NCBI RefSeq assembly: GCF_000341285.1
Contig: NW_005178415.1
Location: 1-64,000, forward strand
Source: Galdieria sulphuraria
Lineage: Eukaryota; Rhodophyta; Bangiophyceae; Galdieriales; Galdieriaceae
Direction of reading: 5' to 3'
DNA: 64,000 nt
This document shows positions 44,058 through 57,119 of the stretch, one piece after another (the stretch's first letter is position 1; each line of letters starts with the position of its first letter). The position numbers and the translations under genes were made by a program. A model generated the notes under the pieces. The model ran no database searches. It was not told the origin of the DNA and worked only from the letters and a program-made list of their open reading frames with translations.

Positions 44058-45300
44058 ATGGAGTCCTCGTATAATATAGCTTTTGAGTTTGGTGAACGTG
44101 ATACATGGGTTATCATAAAATGTAAAGATAGAAGTGGACTGCTATTAGATATTATTCATACCTTGGTTCATTTCAACCTCAGTGTAGGTTCTCCTTGTAT
44201 ATATGTACAATAGCTTGACTCTGTGTTAGATTCACTCGGCTGTTATAGAAACTTTACAAGATGGAACTATTCAGGATCGCTTTGGTATTCGTAGAAAGGA
44301 AGATGGTTCAAAAATAACTCATCCAGACGACTTGGAACCTTTGCGAATGGCTTTAGAACGAGTCATCGGAGAAAAGCCCATCCGCATCTTTTGGAAACAT
44401 AATGTCGATATATTTCAAGTTTTGCATATCGTTTGTCCAGAAAGATCTCATCTTCTGGGTGACTTGGTATCGTTCTTGGAGAGTGAGCAACTACTGGTCA
44501 AGGCTTGTGAAGTGGTCTCTTCGGATAGCAGCGATATTTGGATTTGTTTTTGTAACCAAAATAATCAGTTGATAATTGATCATAATCATATCAAGCATCT
44601 TATAGATGGAATAATGGGCGTCATAGAAGACCCATCCAAAGTTGTTGTATTGAATAGAAAACACAAAGTTGCACAGTCCTTACATTCTCATCATCATGAA
44701 TATGGAGGTCGTATTGTTATTGATAATAGTTCAGGTCCTTTTACTACAGTCGCTGTAAATACAGATGACCGTTTTGGGTTATTATATGATTTGGTTTTGG
44801 CACTGAGTCGTGGTGGTTATTCTATTATTTCAGCAAACATTACTACCAGAGAAGATATCGAGAAACCAGAAAGTGTAAAGGCATACGATATATTTGAAAT
44901 ATCTGATGGGAGTGGAGAAAAGGTATGCAATGACTTTGAAGAATTGAATCAACTACGTCAGTCTTTGATGGATGCTTGTACTCATCCTGCATTGATAGAC
45001 CGTAGAGATAACCATATCATAGTGGAATTATGTTATAGTCAGCAAATGAAATGTATACATGGAATCACTCAAGGACTAAGAAATATGGGTTTAGCTGTAC
45101 AGCGTGCTATGATTCGGTCGGAAAGAATTGCTTTTATTCATGACAAGTTGTACATACGAAAGGACTCTACTTCAGAGTGGGATATGGAAGAAAGAAAAGA
45201 TATTGAAACAAAAATAACAGAGACTATTCTCTCCAAACTTTTGGGTATATCTATCTATGAAGTTGAACAAACTTGTCAAAATGGAACAATCGTAGTTTGA
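44058..45300 (+). CDS. ACT-domain repeat protein (ACR-like)
   Basis: Contains several ACT domains, the small-ligand-binding modules found in amino-acid metabolism regulators. Two exons are predicted: 44058-44183 and 44230-45300 (46-nt intron, phase 0), giving 398 aa. The first ACT repeat is visible as WVIIKCKDRSGLLLDIIHTL, continued across the splice by IHSAVIETLQDGTIQDRFGI. The next is LHIVCPERSHLLGDLVSFLE, then TTVAVNTDDRFGLLYDLVLAL, and the last around LCYSQQMKCIHGITQGL. No uridylyltransferase or kinase domain is attached, as in plant ACR proteins. The ligand is unknown. Confidence 0.82.
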
Positions 45301-45452
45301 TTCTTCTTTAGACACAAGGCTCTCCCGATAAAGGAAATAACTTGATTTGTCTTTATTTGGATACAAAACGGGGATTGTTGGCTCTTGATTCGTTTCTCAA
45401 GTTGCTTATTAGCGTCATATAAAGACAATACGCAACAATATTTATCTTGTAG

Positions 45453-47986
45453 ATGCCTTATTCGCCTGCTAGGCGTTCCACACGAAGAAGTTCGTCAGGG
45501 ACGCAAAGGAAGAGAGGCAACTCGTTGGAGGGAAAAACAAACCAGGCGGAAAATTCCTCCAACAGACTAGAGCAAACAAGTTGTAACAAAAAACCAAAAA
45601 AGTCATCCAAGAAAGGAGAAGACCCTTCTCAAAATTTATTGACTATGTTCAACAGAGAAAATTCCCCACAGACCAAGAATGACGGTGAAGTGATGATAAG
45701 CAACGGCAAACTACAACAACAAAGCAACCAAAGGGAACCCATTCACCAGTCTTTTTCAACTCCACAAAAGTCTTCAACCAAACTAGTGATACGTCCACTG
45801 GCTTCGGCGCCTGCAGTTTCCAAAAATTTTGCTGAAGAAATATGGATAAACTACCTCAAACAAGCAGTAAAAGCCATCCAAAACGCTACCAAAGTGGTAT
45901 TCTCTTATGAAGAGTTGTATAGAAAGGTTGAAGACGTCTGTTTGCTCAAATGGGGCTCTTTTCTTTTTGAAAAACTTCAGGAAGAAGTGGAACAACACGT
46001 GGCCATACAAATCAACTCTCTTCAAGGTTACTCTCACGAGTCGGAAACTTTTCTTTATGGAGTAAGCAAAGTATGGGAGGAACACTGTAACCAAATGAAA
46101 CTCATAAGAAGTATATTTCTATTTTTGGATCGATCCTTTGTCCTACACAACGCTCCAGTAAGATCACTTTGGGATATGGGCCTGAAAGTATTTAGAAAAT
46201 ATTTGCAACAAAACTCAGAAGTAGAAAAGAAAACCGTACAATCCACCATTGCTTTGATAACAGCTGAACGTAAGGGAGAAAGTATTCCGCAGGATCTTGT
46301 AAAGGATATGATCAGAATGTTCACAGCTTTGGAAATTTATGGAGAATCCTTCGAAAAGGCTTTTCTCGATGCTAGCAGTGAATATTATAACAATGAAGGA
46401 AATGTGTTGCTGCAACAATATGATATATACACTTACTTGAAACACGTAGAGATTCGTCTTTCTGAAGAAGTGAACAGAGTAGTCCATTATTTGGATAGAA
46501 TTACGAAAGCACCTTTGATTCAACTTGTAGAAAACTGTTTATTGGAGTCGCACACTGTGGAGATTTTGGACAAAGGCTTTGACAATATGATGGAAGAAAA
46601 TCGACAAGAAGACTTGGCACGTCTCTACCGACTACTTGCCCGAGTCCATCAACTGGACCAAGTTAAAAAGTATCTTGGCATTTATACTAAAAGTACAGGT
46701 GCTAGAATCATTCAGGATCCTGAAAAGGATAATGAGCTTGTACAACTTATATTGGATATGAAGGATAAGGTAGACTCCATTGTATCTAATTGTTTTGACA
46801 AGAACGAGACGTTTCAATACGCAGTGAAAGAATCCTTCGAATCCTTCGTTAACATGCGTCAGAATAAGCCAGCAGAGTTGACTGCAAAATATATCGATCA
46901 AATACTACGAACAGGTAATAAGGGCTATACAGAAGAGGAACTTGAGGGGACATTAGACAAGGTTCTTCAGTTCTTTCGTTTTATTCATGGTAAAGATGTC
47001 TTTGAAGCGTAAGTAGTCATGAAACGGTTTTGTTTATTACTGAATGTTCTCTCAATAGCTTTTATAAGAAAGACTTGGCAAAGCGTCTATTATTAGGCAA
47101 ATCGGCTTCCTTAGATTTGGAAAAGACAATGATTTCCAAGTTGAAAGCAGAATGTGGAGCAGGTTTTACCAGTAAACTGGAAGGAATGTTCAAGGACATT
47201 GACTTATCTCAGGACATTATGAAGGCCTTTTATGAAAGTTTGGAATGGAAACATTGTGGCAATGAAGTGGATTTAAGTGTTGTAGTTTTGACTTCGAGTT
47301 ATTGGCCACAAAGCACTTGTGGGGATGTGAAACTTTCGAAAGAGCTTTTAAAACTACAAAATGCTTTTTCGCGATTCTATTTGAACAAATATGCCGGAAG
47401 AAAATTGACTTGGAACCACAGCAATAGTATGTGTACTATTAGAGCTAATTTTCCGAAAGGTCAAAAAACAATTTCACTTTCTCTCTATCAGACATTAGTG
47501 TTGTTATTATTTAACGAGACTGATGCTTTGACTTTAAGGGAGATACATGAAGGAATTGGTTTGGAGATGAAAGAGTTGAAGAGGACACTACAGTCTTTGG
47601 CGTGTGGGAAGATTCGGGTGCTGAGAAAGGAGCCAATGAGTCGAGAAGTGGAAGAAGATGATATTTTTTATTTCAACAAAGACTTTCAAGATAAACGTTA
47701 TCGAATCAAGATTAACCAAATTCAAGTGAAGGAAACTCCGGAAGAGAATCAGCAAACGACAGAGCGTGTTGTACAAGACCGTCAGTATCAGATTGATGCT
47801 GCCATTGTTCGCATTATGAAAACAAGAAAGTCTTTGACGCACAGTCAATTGATGTCAGAACTTTATGAGCAGCTCAAGTTTCCTTATCAACCAGCAGATT
47901 TGAAAAAGAGAATAGAAAGTCTCATCGATAGAGAATATTTAGAACGTGATTCGGATACTCCTCAACTGTATAGATACTTAGCATAA
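45453..47986 (+). CDS. CUL4: cullin 4 (scaffold of CRL4 ubiquitin ligases)
   Basis: Two exons are predicted: 45453-47008 and 47059-47986 (50-nt intron, phase 2), giving 827 aa. The N-terminus is a basic, Ser-rich extension with nuclear-localisation-like KKPKKSSKKG (about residues 45-55), as in CUL4. Cullin repeats follow (RSIFLFLDRSFVL, ASSEYYNNEGNVLLQQYD). The cullin-homology region starts at FYKKDLAKRLLLGKSAS. The C-terminal winged helix contains the neddylation-site region DAAIVRIMKTRKSLTH, and the protein ends YLERDSDTPQLYRYLA. The match of this C-terminus to CUL4 rather than CUL1/3 supports the subtype. Confidence 0.9.
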
Positions 47987-48099
47987 TCCTAATAAGCAAA
48001 GGATAAGCTTTGTAAAACTGAAAAGAGAGAGTTGCTTTCAATAAAGGGCGGTCTTTATCATGCGTGTTGTTATGAAGAATGAGAATGTGATTGTTCAAG

Positions 48100-49627
48100 A
48101 TGTTAAATCAGGATGAGAAGCGAACTTTTCGTTTAGAGAAGGAACAAGAGTTGAGATTTGAAGTTTCCAATGAAAACAAAGTCTATCTCACTCTTCAATC
48201 AGGCACAGCAGAGGTATTTGGTATTGAGCTTCCAAAAAAGAAGCCTGTAGAGCTCTGCGATACCAAACTTGCAGTCTTTACTTGGCAAGGTTGTGAGTTA
48301 CAACTTCAAGGCATAACCGACTTGGAATATGTTGCCAACGAAACACCTATGCACCTTTATCTCAAGGCACACTATCTTCTTGACTCTATGCGTCGAAAAG
48401 CTAGACAGCAGGGGACTAAAGGGCCCAAGGTAGTGATAGTCGGTCCACAGGATTCTGGTAAAAGTTCCCTTTGTCAAGTAAGTTTAATGATACAATACAA
48501 TCTTATCAAGTAACTGATTATTTCCAGATTCTCTCTTGTTATGCTATGAAAGGAGGCAAGAAAATATTGTATGCAAGTATTGACTTTCAACAAGGTAGTG
48601 TTGCATAGAACGAAGATGACAATTGTTTTCTCATTTTATTGTGGACAAGGCTCCTTCTCTATTCCTGGAGCTATTGGAGCATCCTCTGTGGAACATGCCA
48701 CAATAGAAGATGGTATGATATTTGAAAACAACCTTGTCTATTTCTATGGTCATACAGTAGCTTCCGAGAACCCGAGACTTTTGGAAAAATTAGTCAGCAA
48801 TCTTTCGAACTTGTTGGATGCCAAGTTGGAAGACTCTGAAATGGATCTGGGTCATATGGGCTTTATTGCAGACTCCTTTGGCAGTTTGGATGGAAGCAAC
48901 TATGATGTTCTCAAACAAGTATTGAAGGAAATCAAAGTAAGAAAATGGGCCAAATGAATGAAATACATTATCAAACAATATATATATATATCTACATAGG
49001 CCAATGTTATCATTGTATTGGGTTCGGAAAGGCTTTATGCCGATATTCAAAGGGACCTATGTTCAGAACAGAGACAAATTATTCAGCTCCCGAAATCTGG
49101 TGGAGTATGTACGGAATGACTTTATTCGATAGGCTTTATCAAGTGCTTAGGTTGTAGGCAGAGATCAATACTTGAGACGGCGACTTCAGGAAATGCAGCT
49201 TCGTTGTTATTTCTATGGCTCAGATGGAAATCTCAATCCTTTCACAACTGTGGTTACTTTTGACCAAGTTCATATAGTGCGCGTTGGTATCGGACTTCAT
49301 GTGCCAGCAACAGCTTTGCCACTTGGAGCACAGTCTACTTTGGATCCGTTGCAAATTTCGCAAGTGACTCCTTCCACTGAGTTACTTCATTGTATGTTGG
49401 GAGTCAGTCAAGCTGAGGAAGAAGAACAAATTGTGGACTCTCCAGTATATGGTTTTGTTCATGTTGCCAAAGTGAGTTATTTGAATATCCATATTTGGTA
49501 AAAAGTACTGAAAAGTATGTGTCACAAGGTGGATATCTCGAAAAGAACAATCTCTTTGTTGGCACCATCTCCAGGAAAACTACCTGGAAGCTTTCTAGTG
49601 ATGGGATCCATTCGTTGGCTCGAGTAG
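48100..49627 (+). CDS. CLP1: mRNA cleavage and polyadenylation factor CLP1
   Basis: Subunit of cleavage factor II, bridging 3'-end processing; the family has a 5'-OH polynucleotide kinase fold. Six exons are predicted (the first from ATG 48100), five introns near 50 nt, all phase-consistent. The N-terminal beta domain (LEKEQELRFEV, EVFGIELP) is followed by the P-loop VVIVGPQDSGKSSLCQ, with SIDFQQGSFSIPGAIGA after splicing, NVIIVLGSERLYADIQ and the C-terminal domain (VVGRDQYLRRRLQEMQ, LLAPSPGKLPGSFLVMG). The end FLVMGSIRWLE matches CLP1. Walker A uses GPQDSGKSS. The stop faces the ATP-synthase-g-like gene. Confidence 0.92.
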
Positions 49628-49697
49628 CTTATATGCAAGTACCAAACAACTTTTGAGATGGATATATATTAGGCAACTTCTAAAAAGTTCAACTATT

Positions 49698-50140
49698 TTA
49701 TAAAACACCAATATGAAACAAGAGGTTTCCGAAACAAGCACAAATGAAGCCAACCAAACCAATAAAAGTCTTTTGCAACTTTTTATATGGAGTTGGGAAG
49801 TTCTCTCTTTCCCAAAGTCTTCCCTATCCAGTACCACGCCGCCAACTAAACCAATAGTCAGAGCAAACAGAGCGATCTCTCTCCAGTTACAGACCTCTAA
49901 ACTTCGGATTCCAAACCGAAAAGCAGCAAGGTATGTAAAGTCCAAAGTACGCGTCTTTTGTACAAAATCCTTCAACTCTTCCTTTGCGCTTTGGAGACGG
50001 CTAGGTAGCGCATTGATATGAGTTGCAACCAATTTTTTTCTTAGATCCGACGTCGTTTCCCAACCTTGCACAGTTTTGGTAGGGACGGCTTGTGACGCGT
50101 ATCTATCAGCCAAAGTTTTTAAGAGTTTATTGAACGACAT
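49698..50140 (-). CDS. mitochondrial ATP synthase subunit g-like protein
   Basis: Candidate small membrane subunit of mitochondrial F1Fo-ATP synthase. Two exons are predicted: 49835-50140 and 49698-49769 (65-nt intron, phase 0), giving 125 aa. The pattern ATHINALPSRLQSAKEELKD with a later FRFGIRSLEVCNWREIALF resembles subunit g, which has one C-terminal membrane helix with a GxxxG motif; here GLVGGVTFIGLVG shows two small-residue motifs. Without splicing the frame would run into the CLP1 coding end, which argues for the intron. The sequence is short and divergent, so a different small mitochondrial protein is possible. Confidence 0.45.
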
Positions 50141-50197
50141 GGCCAAGTCTTCACCACCCCCAAAGAGAAAAATGCAATTTTGGCGCAACAATCATTA

Positions 50198-50835
50198 CTA
50201 ATCTTCCTCTTCTCGAAAACGCGGATTCTTCTCTGTTTGGAAAACTTCGTCAGTCTCATCTCTTTGGTGTTTGGTTCCTGTTGCCGCTCGAAAACTTTTT
50301 CTCTCGTTTCCCCAAAGCTGTGTACCACTATATCCACTCATCTTTTTCATAAATTTGCCATATCCTCCTCGTCCAGGATCATAGTCTTCTCTGTGTTCGT
50401 CTCGAACCTGTCCACCACTTCGTCCTCTACCAAACTGTCGACCTGGTTCAAAACCATAGTCCCAATCTGCTCGAATGACTCTATCATCCAACTTCGTTCC
50501 ACTGATATACTTTATTGCCAACTCGGCTGACGCTCGACTAAAATATTCTACAAAGCAAAATCCACAAGGAGTTCTTCTAAAGCGATCCAGACCCATTATA
50601 ATCCTTTTCAGTTCACCACACAGGGAAAATAATTCCCATATTTGTTCCTCTGAAGTGTAAAATGACAAGTTGCCAACGTACAAAGTTTTGGAGGTGGCAA
50701 TACGGTGCTCGTATTCTTCCTATATTTGTTGTTCAACTCTAAAGCCTTGGTTTTTACCAGCCAACATACTTGTGTGCCTTGAAACCGTCTATCTCTATAC
50801 AAAGTAACTGGTCGATCTTCGTACAAATATGCCAT
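50198..50835 (-). CDS. CBP20: nuclear cap-binding protein subunit 2 (CBP20)
   Basis: Small subunit of the nuclear cap-binding complex; binds the m7G cap of new transcripts. Two exons are predicted, with the intron near 50.71-50.76 kb. The N-terminal part [18 protein letters not shown] carries the tyrosine that stacks on the cap. The RRM shows RNP2 [12 protein letters not shown] and RNP1 CGFCFVEYF, followed by the cap-binding tail [20 protein letters not shown]. The C-terminus is Arg/Gly rich. The divergent start is 63 nt from importin-11. Confidence 0.93.
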
Positions 50836-50898
50836 TCCCTTGTCAATTATTACACGACATTAGGATCTTTTTTCCCCAAGAAGAAACCAATCAAGCCC

Positions 50899-53800
50899 AT
50901 GGAACTGCAACTCTCAAGGTTATTGACCCAAGCACTAGAACCTGATAATAGGTATGAAACTATGACCAAGTTCTTGTATTGATTGCCATTTGAAACCAAC
51001 TGTTGCATAGCATAAGATCCGCGGCAGAAGGTGAAATATCTATCGCTGAACAACGAACAGGGTATGTCCTTGTTTGTCAAAAGGTTGCTTTTGTCTGAAA
51101 CTTGCAAGTTTTTTGTCGTCTCTGTTGAACATTATTGCTGATAAGGAACATTCTCCTTTGAACGTGCGATGGCTGGCTGCTGTTGTTGCAAAGAATTCTA
51201 TCGGTAGGACATCGTAACACACAACTGAATTCTGTTTATGATACGTTTTAGACCGTATATGGAGGAATACAACACTGCAATTGGTTTCGAATGAAGAAAA
51301 GTATTCACATTTTTTCTAACTTGTTGCATATTTATTGTACTGTAGAATATTCGTTAGGCAAAGGATTTTGAGTTTATTATTACAACAAGACCAGTTAGTT
51401 GCAACACAGGTAATAAGGCTTGAGCTTATTTCATTTTATACTTAATCTTATGCAGTTGTATTTATTACTTGGTCGGTTGGCAAGATTAGATTACCCCAAG
51501 GACTGGCCTGCCATCTTTGAGAGTGTCTTATCACTGCTTGAGTCGGATGAGACTGATTGGAAACGCGAAAAACTATTACAAGCTTTGTACGAAGTTGTGA
51601 AAGGAGTCGAGTCAAAGTAAGTTGATAAGTTTACAGAGAAGGAGGGCTCATCGTTGCTTGTATAGAAAAGTCGACCCATATTTGTTTCATCAAGCGTCTG
51701 TTTCCATTATTCAAATGATGTTTCACTTGCTACAAAAGCATCTGAGCATATCTGCAGATATTAGTTTGTAAGCACATTGTTTCTGGATCTATTGTTTAGT
51801 TGTCACATTTTTTCTTTGAGATGTACCTATATTGAAAACTTGAGCCAAGTCGAATTTCATAGCGTCGAACTTTGCCTCAAGATTCTAAGAAGAGTGGTTC
51901 ATCGTGATTCTTTAGTTATGGACCTTCAAAAGTCGTTGGAAGACTTTATCGAATGGTAAATGATAGCGTTGTTCTTTACGTATGGACTCTTTATTATTCA
52001 TACTTGCTATCTTTATAGGAGTTTGCAAAACCGTTGCTTGTTTTATTACAATGGGCAAGATTTTGGAAGAGCTCAAGTAAGACAAAAAAATGTTGACGAT
52101 TGTTGAAAAATGACGAGTAGCCATTTAGCGAGTATCCTATCTTCTATGCAAATTTCTATTGGAGTCACAGAAGACGCATCCTCTTTTATTTTGCCACGTC
52201 TTGTCACCTCTTTTTGCAGAATATAGACAGCAATGGAGTAACAGTTCGGACGAGGACTGGGAACAGAAAACTTTGTCACAGGCAAGTGTTAACTTGGTGT
52301 CCAAATCCACTATCTTAAAATTGGTTTGCAGTGGTCTCTTGATGCGAAGGCTTTGGATATTTTCCATCAAGTTATGGAATGTAATGCAATATTCACGGTA
52401 ATAGTGCAGGAACTCCTTCTGGAAATCACTTCTGATCCGTTGTAGAGTCGATCTTTTGAATACACGGAAGAGAATGGTCGTCTTCCTTGTGAGTTGCATG
52501 GAATGCATTACATAATAACAGATTGGTCTTTGGAAGAGTTGGAAAAGGGAAGAAGACAAGTTTTGCATTGTTTCACAGAATCTCTTGTCAGTAGTATTTT
52601 AGAAGTAAGTATGCTGTCATTTTTTATTCTGAAAACTCTCAAAAGCTCCTCTAGCTTATCATTCGCCGTTTTCTTCCTTGTTCGAAAGAAAGATTAGCAA
52701 AATTATTGCAGGAGCCTACTGGTTGGTTTCTTTTCTTGAACATCTTTTTAGGAATTGAAGAATGATAATGAAATGCTAGAATACGCGATGGAAGAAGAAG
52801 CTGCGGAGTTCGACGTTTATGATCCACAAACAGTAGCACAGGCAGTATGCATGTCATTATTGAGTCATTTTATGTAAGTTTGTCGTTTGAAAGTACGAAG
52901 CTTTCCTTATTGACAAGGGCCGGAGGGAGCCTTGTTTGTCCATTATCATGAAACTCTGGAACTATTCTAGTGATAGAGATGTTGTTATGTTGGATGTTAT
53001 CTATAGAATATTGGGAGCTGCGGTTTTTGACATATTTGATAGAATAGATTATGAGCAGTGGATCGAGTTGCTTTCTAAGATATTCTCTCAAACGGCTTTG
53101 CAGGTAACATTTTAAAAAAAGACAACCGAAAACTGGGTACAATTAAAGACAATTAGAATATTTTGTTAAGGAGAAGAGCTTGTTTATTCGGAGCACAAGT
53201 TGGATCATTTCTTCACTCAGAGCAACAAGTTGTATTGTTTGAGCAGTTGTTGCAAATTTACCTGAAAGAGTCTAACATTGCAGTTTCTTGGCCTGCGTTG
53301 CAAGCAGTCGAAATTCTGCTGTCTTCACAGGAAGAGAGTAAGTTTTGAAGTAGTGTTTTGTTTTCACCTAACAATGTTGATGGCAGGTTCAGCCCTATTC
53401 TTTTCCATTGAACAGACAGTATTGGGATTGATGCAAAAGAGTTTTCAGTTGTTGCAACAAGCCACCCATTTATCCTTGAAATGTGATATTTTGGATGCAT
53501 TGACGAGGATAGTAGAACAGTGAGTACGCGTTCACAATTCTTGAATATCTCATGACTATAAGTACAGTTTAACTCCATCTGTTGGAGAAAAACTTTATCA
53601 GTCTCTTTCCAATTGTATTATTGAGTTATGGAATCAATCAAGGTAACTTATAATGGATAAAGAACTTTATAGAGATGAAAACTCTATTTTAGTTTGATAT
53701 CAGAACAAGATGAAGCATTTGCTATAAGAGTTAGAATAGTGGAGCTAATCCAAAGGTTGTAGATCTTGCTGATATAGAGTCATTCCTCATTTTTATCTAG

Positions 53801-55191
53801 TTTTATTGTTGCTTTCTATCAGTTTCAAAATTCAGAACAAGTTTCAGTTACTTTTGAAACCTTTTTGAAACAGCTGATATCTTGGTGTGTTCAGTTGGAA
53901 TGGCGAGGGGATGGAGAACAGCATGAACAACTTGTTGAACAAGGTGCTATATTATCTATACTACCGGAGAAATCCAAGACTTAATCCTCTTTTTAGGTTT
54001 TCACTTGTGGAATTGTTTTCTCCAGTGTCAAACTCAGTATACACAAAGTGTACAAGAATTGATTCCAATATTAATTTCTCTCGCTCAACACACAACAGAA
54101 TATGTTGGGTAAGCCTTAGTTTCTCCTTTTGTTATCTGCTTAGTTACTGTTCTAGTCACTATGTTTTGTTGATAAGAAACTATATCCAGTTGGGAGGTCG
54201 CTATTTTATTGTTTCGTATGGTAGGAATGTTGTTAGTATTTCTTTTTCTGTAAATATATTTCATTGTTTTGACTAGGGAATTGGCTATGTTCATTTTCAT
54301 ATTCATTATTAGAAATTATGAGAGACAGAGTTGTCATTCAGGTAGCAGGAATAGTGGATTCCGTCATCCTATTCCATTCAGAGGTTGTAATATCGATAAT
54401 ATCCAACTATTGTGATTTACATCTAGTTACAATAGGATTGGTCTCTTTGGATTCCTATTATAAGAACAATGATATCTTTAGTTTTAAACCAAAAGGAAAG
54501 TAAAGCAGTAGAGGCTACCTTCTTAGCAATCATATCGAGAGCTATTTGGATGGACATATCGAGATTTGAACGGGAAGTATTGGGAGAAGATTCTCATCGC
54601 TTGTATCAATTGGTTTATTGTATAGTGGAAAAGGTATATAAGTTTTATGGTTGGAGAACCTCAATTTATTTGGTTGGTCTCTTTCATAGGCTGAAAATGT
54701 TTACTTGCCACAAGATAGGAAGCAAATTGGTTTGTGTCTTTGTCGATTGGCAACTCAACGCAGTATATTTCTACATGTTTCTTTAGACGCCGTAAGACAT
54801 ATTCTCTCACTAAGTTTGCACAAATGACACTTCTAATCAAGGTAGTGGACATATGGTTGCAATGTCTGTCATCCTACTCAAGAAGCCAATATGATGGTTA
54901 GTATAGTTGATATTGATGCGACATATATATGGACTAAAAGAGGTTTTTTAGATGAAGATATCCCATCTTTTAGAAAGCTATATGATCCCATGTATCAACA
55001 AGATATTACATCGGTAGGATATTAACAGTGGATGATTTCTCTTGTTGACCGTTTTGAAGGAAATTCGAACGACTGTTCGACAATTAGAACAAATATTTAC
55101 GACTTTATATCCCTCAATGTCCCCTTTTTGGAATGCTTTGGATAGAAATATTGCTCATACGTTTCGTTCTGCCTTGTTAGAAAATAACTAG
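50899..55191 (+). CDS. importin-11-like nuclear transport receptor
   Basis: Karyopherin-beta family import receptor. The gene is cut into about 20 short exons, many under 150 nt. From the ATG at 50899 the N-terminal importin-beta region reads LEPDNSIRSAAEGE, GFLSSLLNIIADKE, LAAVVAKNSIDRIWRN and LARLDYPKDWPAIFESVLSL, which matches importin-11 in order. The rest is HEAT repeat, and the end is FWNALDRNIAHTFRSALLEN with stop at 55189-55191. The exact borders of internal exons were not all resolved. An exportin or other importin with similar N-terminus is less likely because of the KNSIDRIWR and DYPKDWP signatures. Confidence 0.78.
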
Positions 55192-55232
55192 CCTTGATAA
55201 AGTAAGAGAAAGATCATTCATGTCATGAGGTG

Positions 55233-56681
55233 ATGATGGATGATCATTATTGGCTGATGATCCACATGAGACCAAGTTTACATATTCCTGCAACAAGTAA
55301 AAGACTTCTCTTTCATAGGAAGTCTCACTGGCAGAATGTAAACGGTTTTCTAAGCTTCACTCTATCGTTGAACTCTTGGACTTTCAAGAACTGTTTTCAT
55401 TTTTGCCAAAAAAGAGCTACGTTATCTGGAAGCGAGAACACTTTAAGAACAGTTATGTTACAATCTGTTATGGGAAGAAACATTAGTGGTAGAACCAAGT
55501 ACCCTTTGAGACGGAAAAGTATGCTCGGAGGTGGATCCTTTCACCTATTACATACGTTGGGTATTTCAGGTGGTGGCAACAACAAGAACAACATTCAACC
55601 TGGCTACTGGAGTCATTTTTCGTAAGTGTTGTTAATTGAAGACCTTGTGTCTAAAAGTATAAAGGAATGGTGATAGTGGGCAACTGTTTGCTGCAGAAAC
55701 CGTTTATTTGCTCAGTAAGAAAAGTCGTTCTTCGTCGAGTCCTAAAAACAAACAAAGGTTGGTAGACAGTTAATGATACGTTTACTGTCGTTCGGATCGA
55801 TTATTTTTTATTCCTTTTTTAGATGGAGTTGGACGAAAATACTTTTGGTTACGAACATTGTGGTTTTTTTATTACAAATGGCTACTGCGAACCAACTTTT
55901 GTTGATGGGTGCCAAGGTAACTGCACTATGTTATTCTTGTACTTCCCTACATTCCCTTGAAAGGTGAATGAGTTGATTTCCAGTGGTCAGTTGTATCGCT
56001 TATTGACTCCTATCTTTCTACACGGAAATATTGCACATTTGATGGTAAACTGTTATAGCTTATATTCTTTGGGTCCTGTTGTAGAAAGATGTTTTGGTTT
56101 GTATAGTTTACCCGGTACTTTTGATAGGTTTCGGAGTGATTTGAATTAGGTTCACACCGTTTTATTGGTCTTTATCTTTTTTCTGGATTTTTTGGATGTA
56201 TTGCAAGTTTTTTCTTCTCAAAGAATCCATCTTTAGGTGCATCAGGTGCTATTTTTGGTTTAGTCGGTGGTTTTGCAGTTTATCTTAAAAGGTGAGTGTT
56301 TGATGTTTCATTCTAAAGTGTAGCAAGTAACAGACAATCTGTAGACATCAGTATTTACTCGGTGAAACTTCTCGCCTGGGTTTATTTTCTATTGCCCAGT
56401 CGTTGATTTTCAATATACTTATGGTATGAAGCCGTTATATGAATTTCGCTTGTTTTTAGTTGTAACCAACTGGTTAGAGTCTTCAACGAGGTTCACGTAT
56501 AGACAACTGGGGACATTTGGGTGGGTTTCTTGGCGGTGTGTTTTATTCATACCTGTTTGGTCCAAATTTCGAAAGAAAACGAATAGGCTCTCGTGGGTTA
56601 GTAGTCAAACTGGTTCTTGTTTCGCAAGCTCTGTTTCCTTATCTTTTGTGTTTAGGGTTTACTTACAAGACAGACCCATGA
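55233..56681 (+). CDS. rhomboid intramembrane serine protease (plastid-type)
   Basis: Seven exons are predicted, with introns near 50 nt and consistent phases. The N-terminal roughly 130 residues are hydrophilic and basic, a likely transit peptide. The membrane core follows: ILLVTNIVVFLLQMATA, LTPIFLHGNIAHLMVNCYSL, the catalytic Ser in LGASGAIFGLVGGFAVYL and the catalytic His in NWGHLGGFLGGVFYSYL (WGHLGG region), plus a final span SQALFPYLLCLGF. The HLMVN motif and GxSG are intact, so activity is expected. The substrate is unknown. The ATG chosen is 55233, 41 nt after the importin stop. Confidence 0.85.
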
Positions 56682-57119
56682 TCAAGCGATGGTTCTTACG
56701 GTGGAAAAAGAATCAACTGTAGCAATTGTTTTGGAATAGGCTCTCGAATCTTATGTTGTATCTCTCTACTTTTGTTTGAATATCACTAGTATATTTGGTT
56801 TGGCAAGTGATTTATACAAGGTCGTATTGATAGATAAAACCTATAACAAACCAGTCTTTATATATATATATATATATATATATATGTTCAACAAGTGAAA
56901 ATAATCTCTCTATATTGTTCTTTATTTTCCTAAAAATAGTTTGATATTACGAAATGAGAACAATCGAAGCAACAGCAAAAATGGAATGACGTGTTGTTCT
57001 CAAAAGATGCTTTCGAATTCTTTCCATTTCAAAGAATTGGATTCCGGAAATATGCGCATCCTCCGCGTTGATAAACCTCCGACTTTAACAAGATTCTGTT
57101 TATTTCTTGTTTGTCGATA
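56682..57119. other. intergenic with TA microsatellite
   Basis: About 440 bases between the rhomboid stop and the GDPD start, with a (TA)n run at about 56859-56885. No gene was recognised. Confidence 0.5.
56859..56885. repeat. TA dinucleotide repeat
   Basis: About thirteen TA units between the rhomboid and GDPD genes. Confidence 0.9.
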
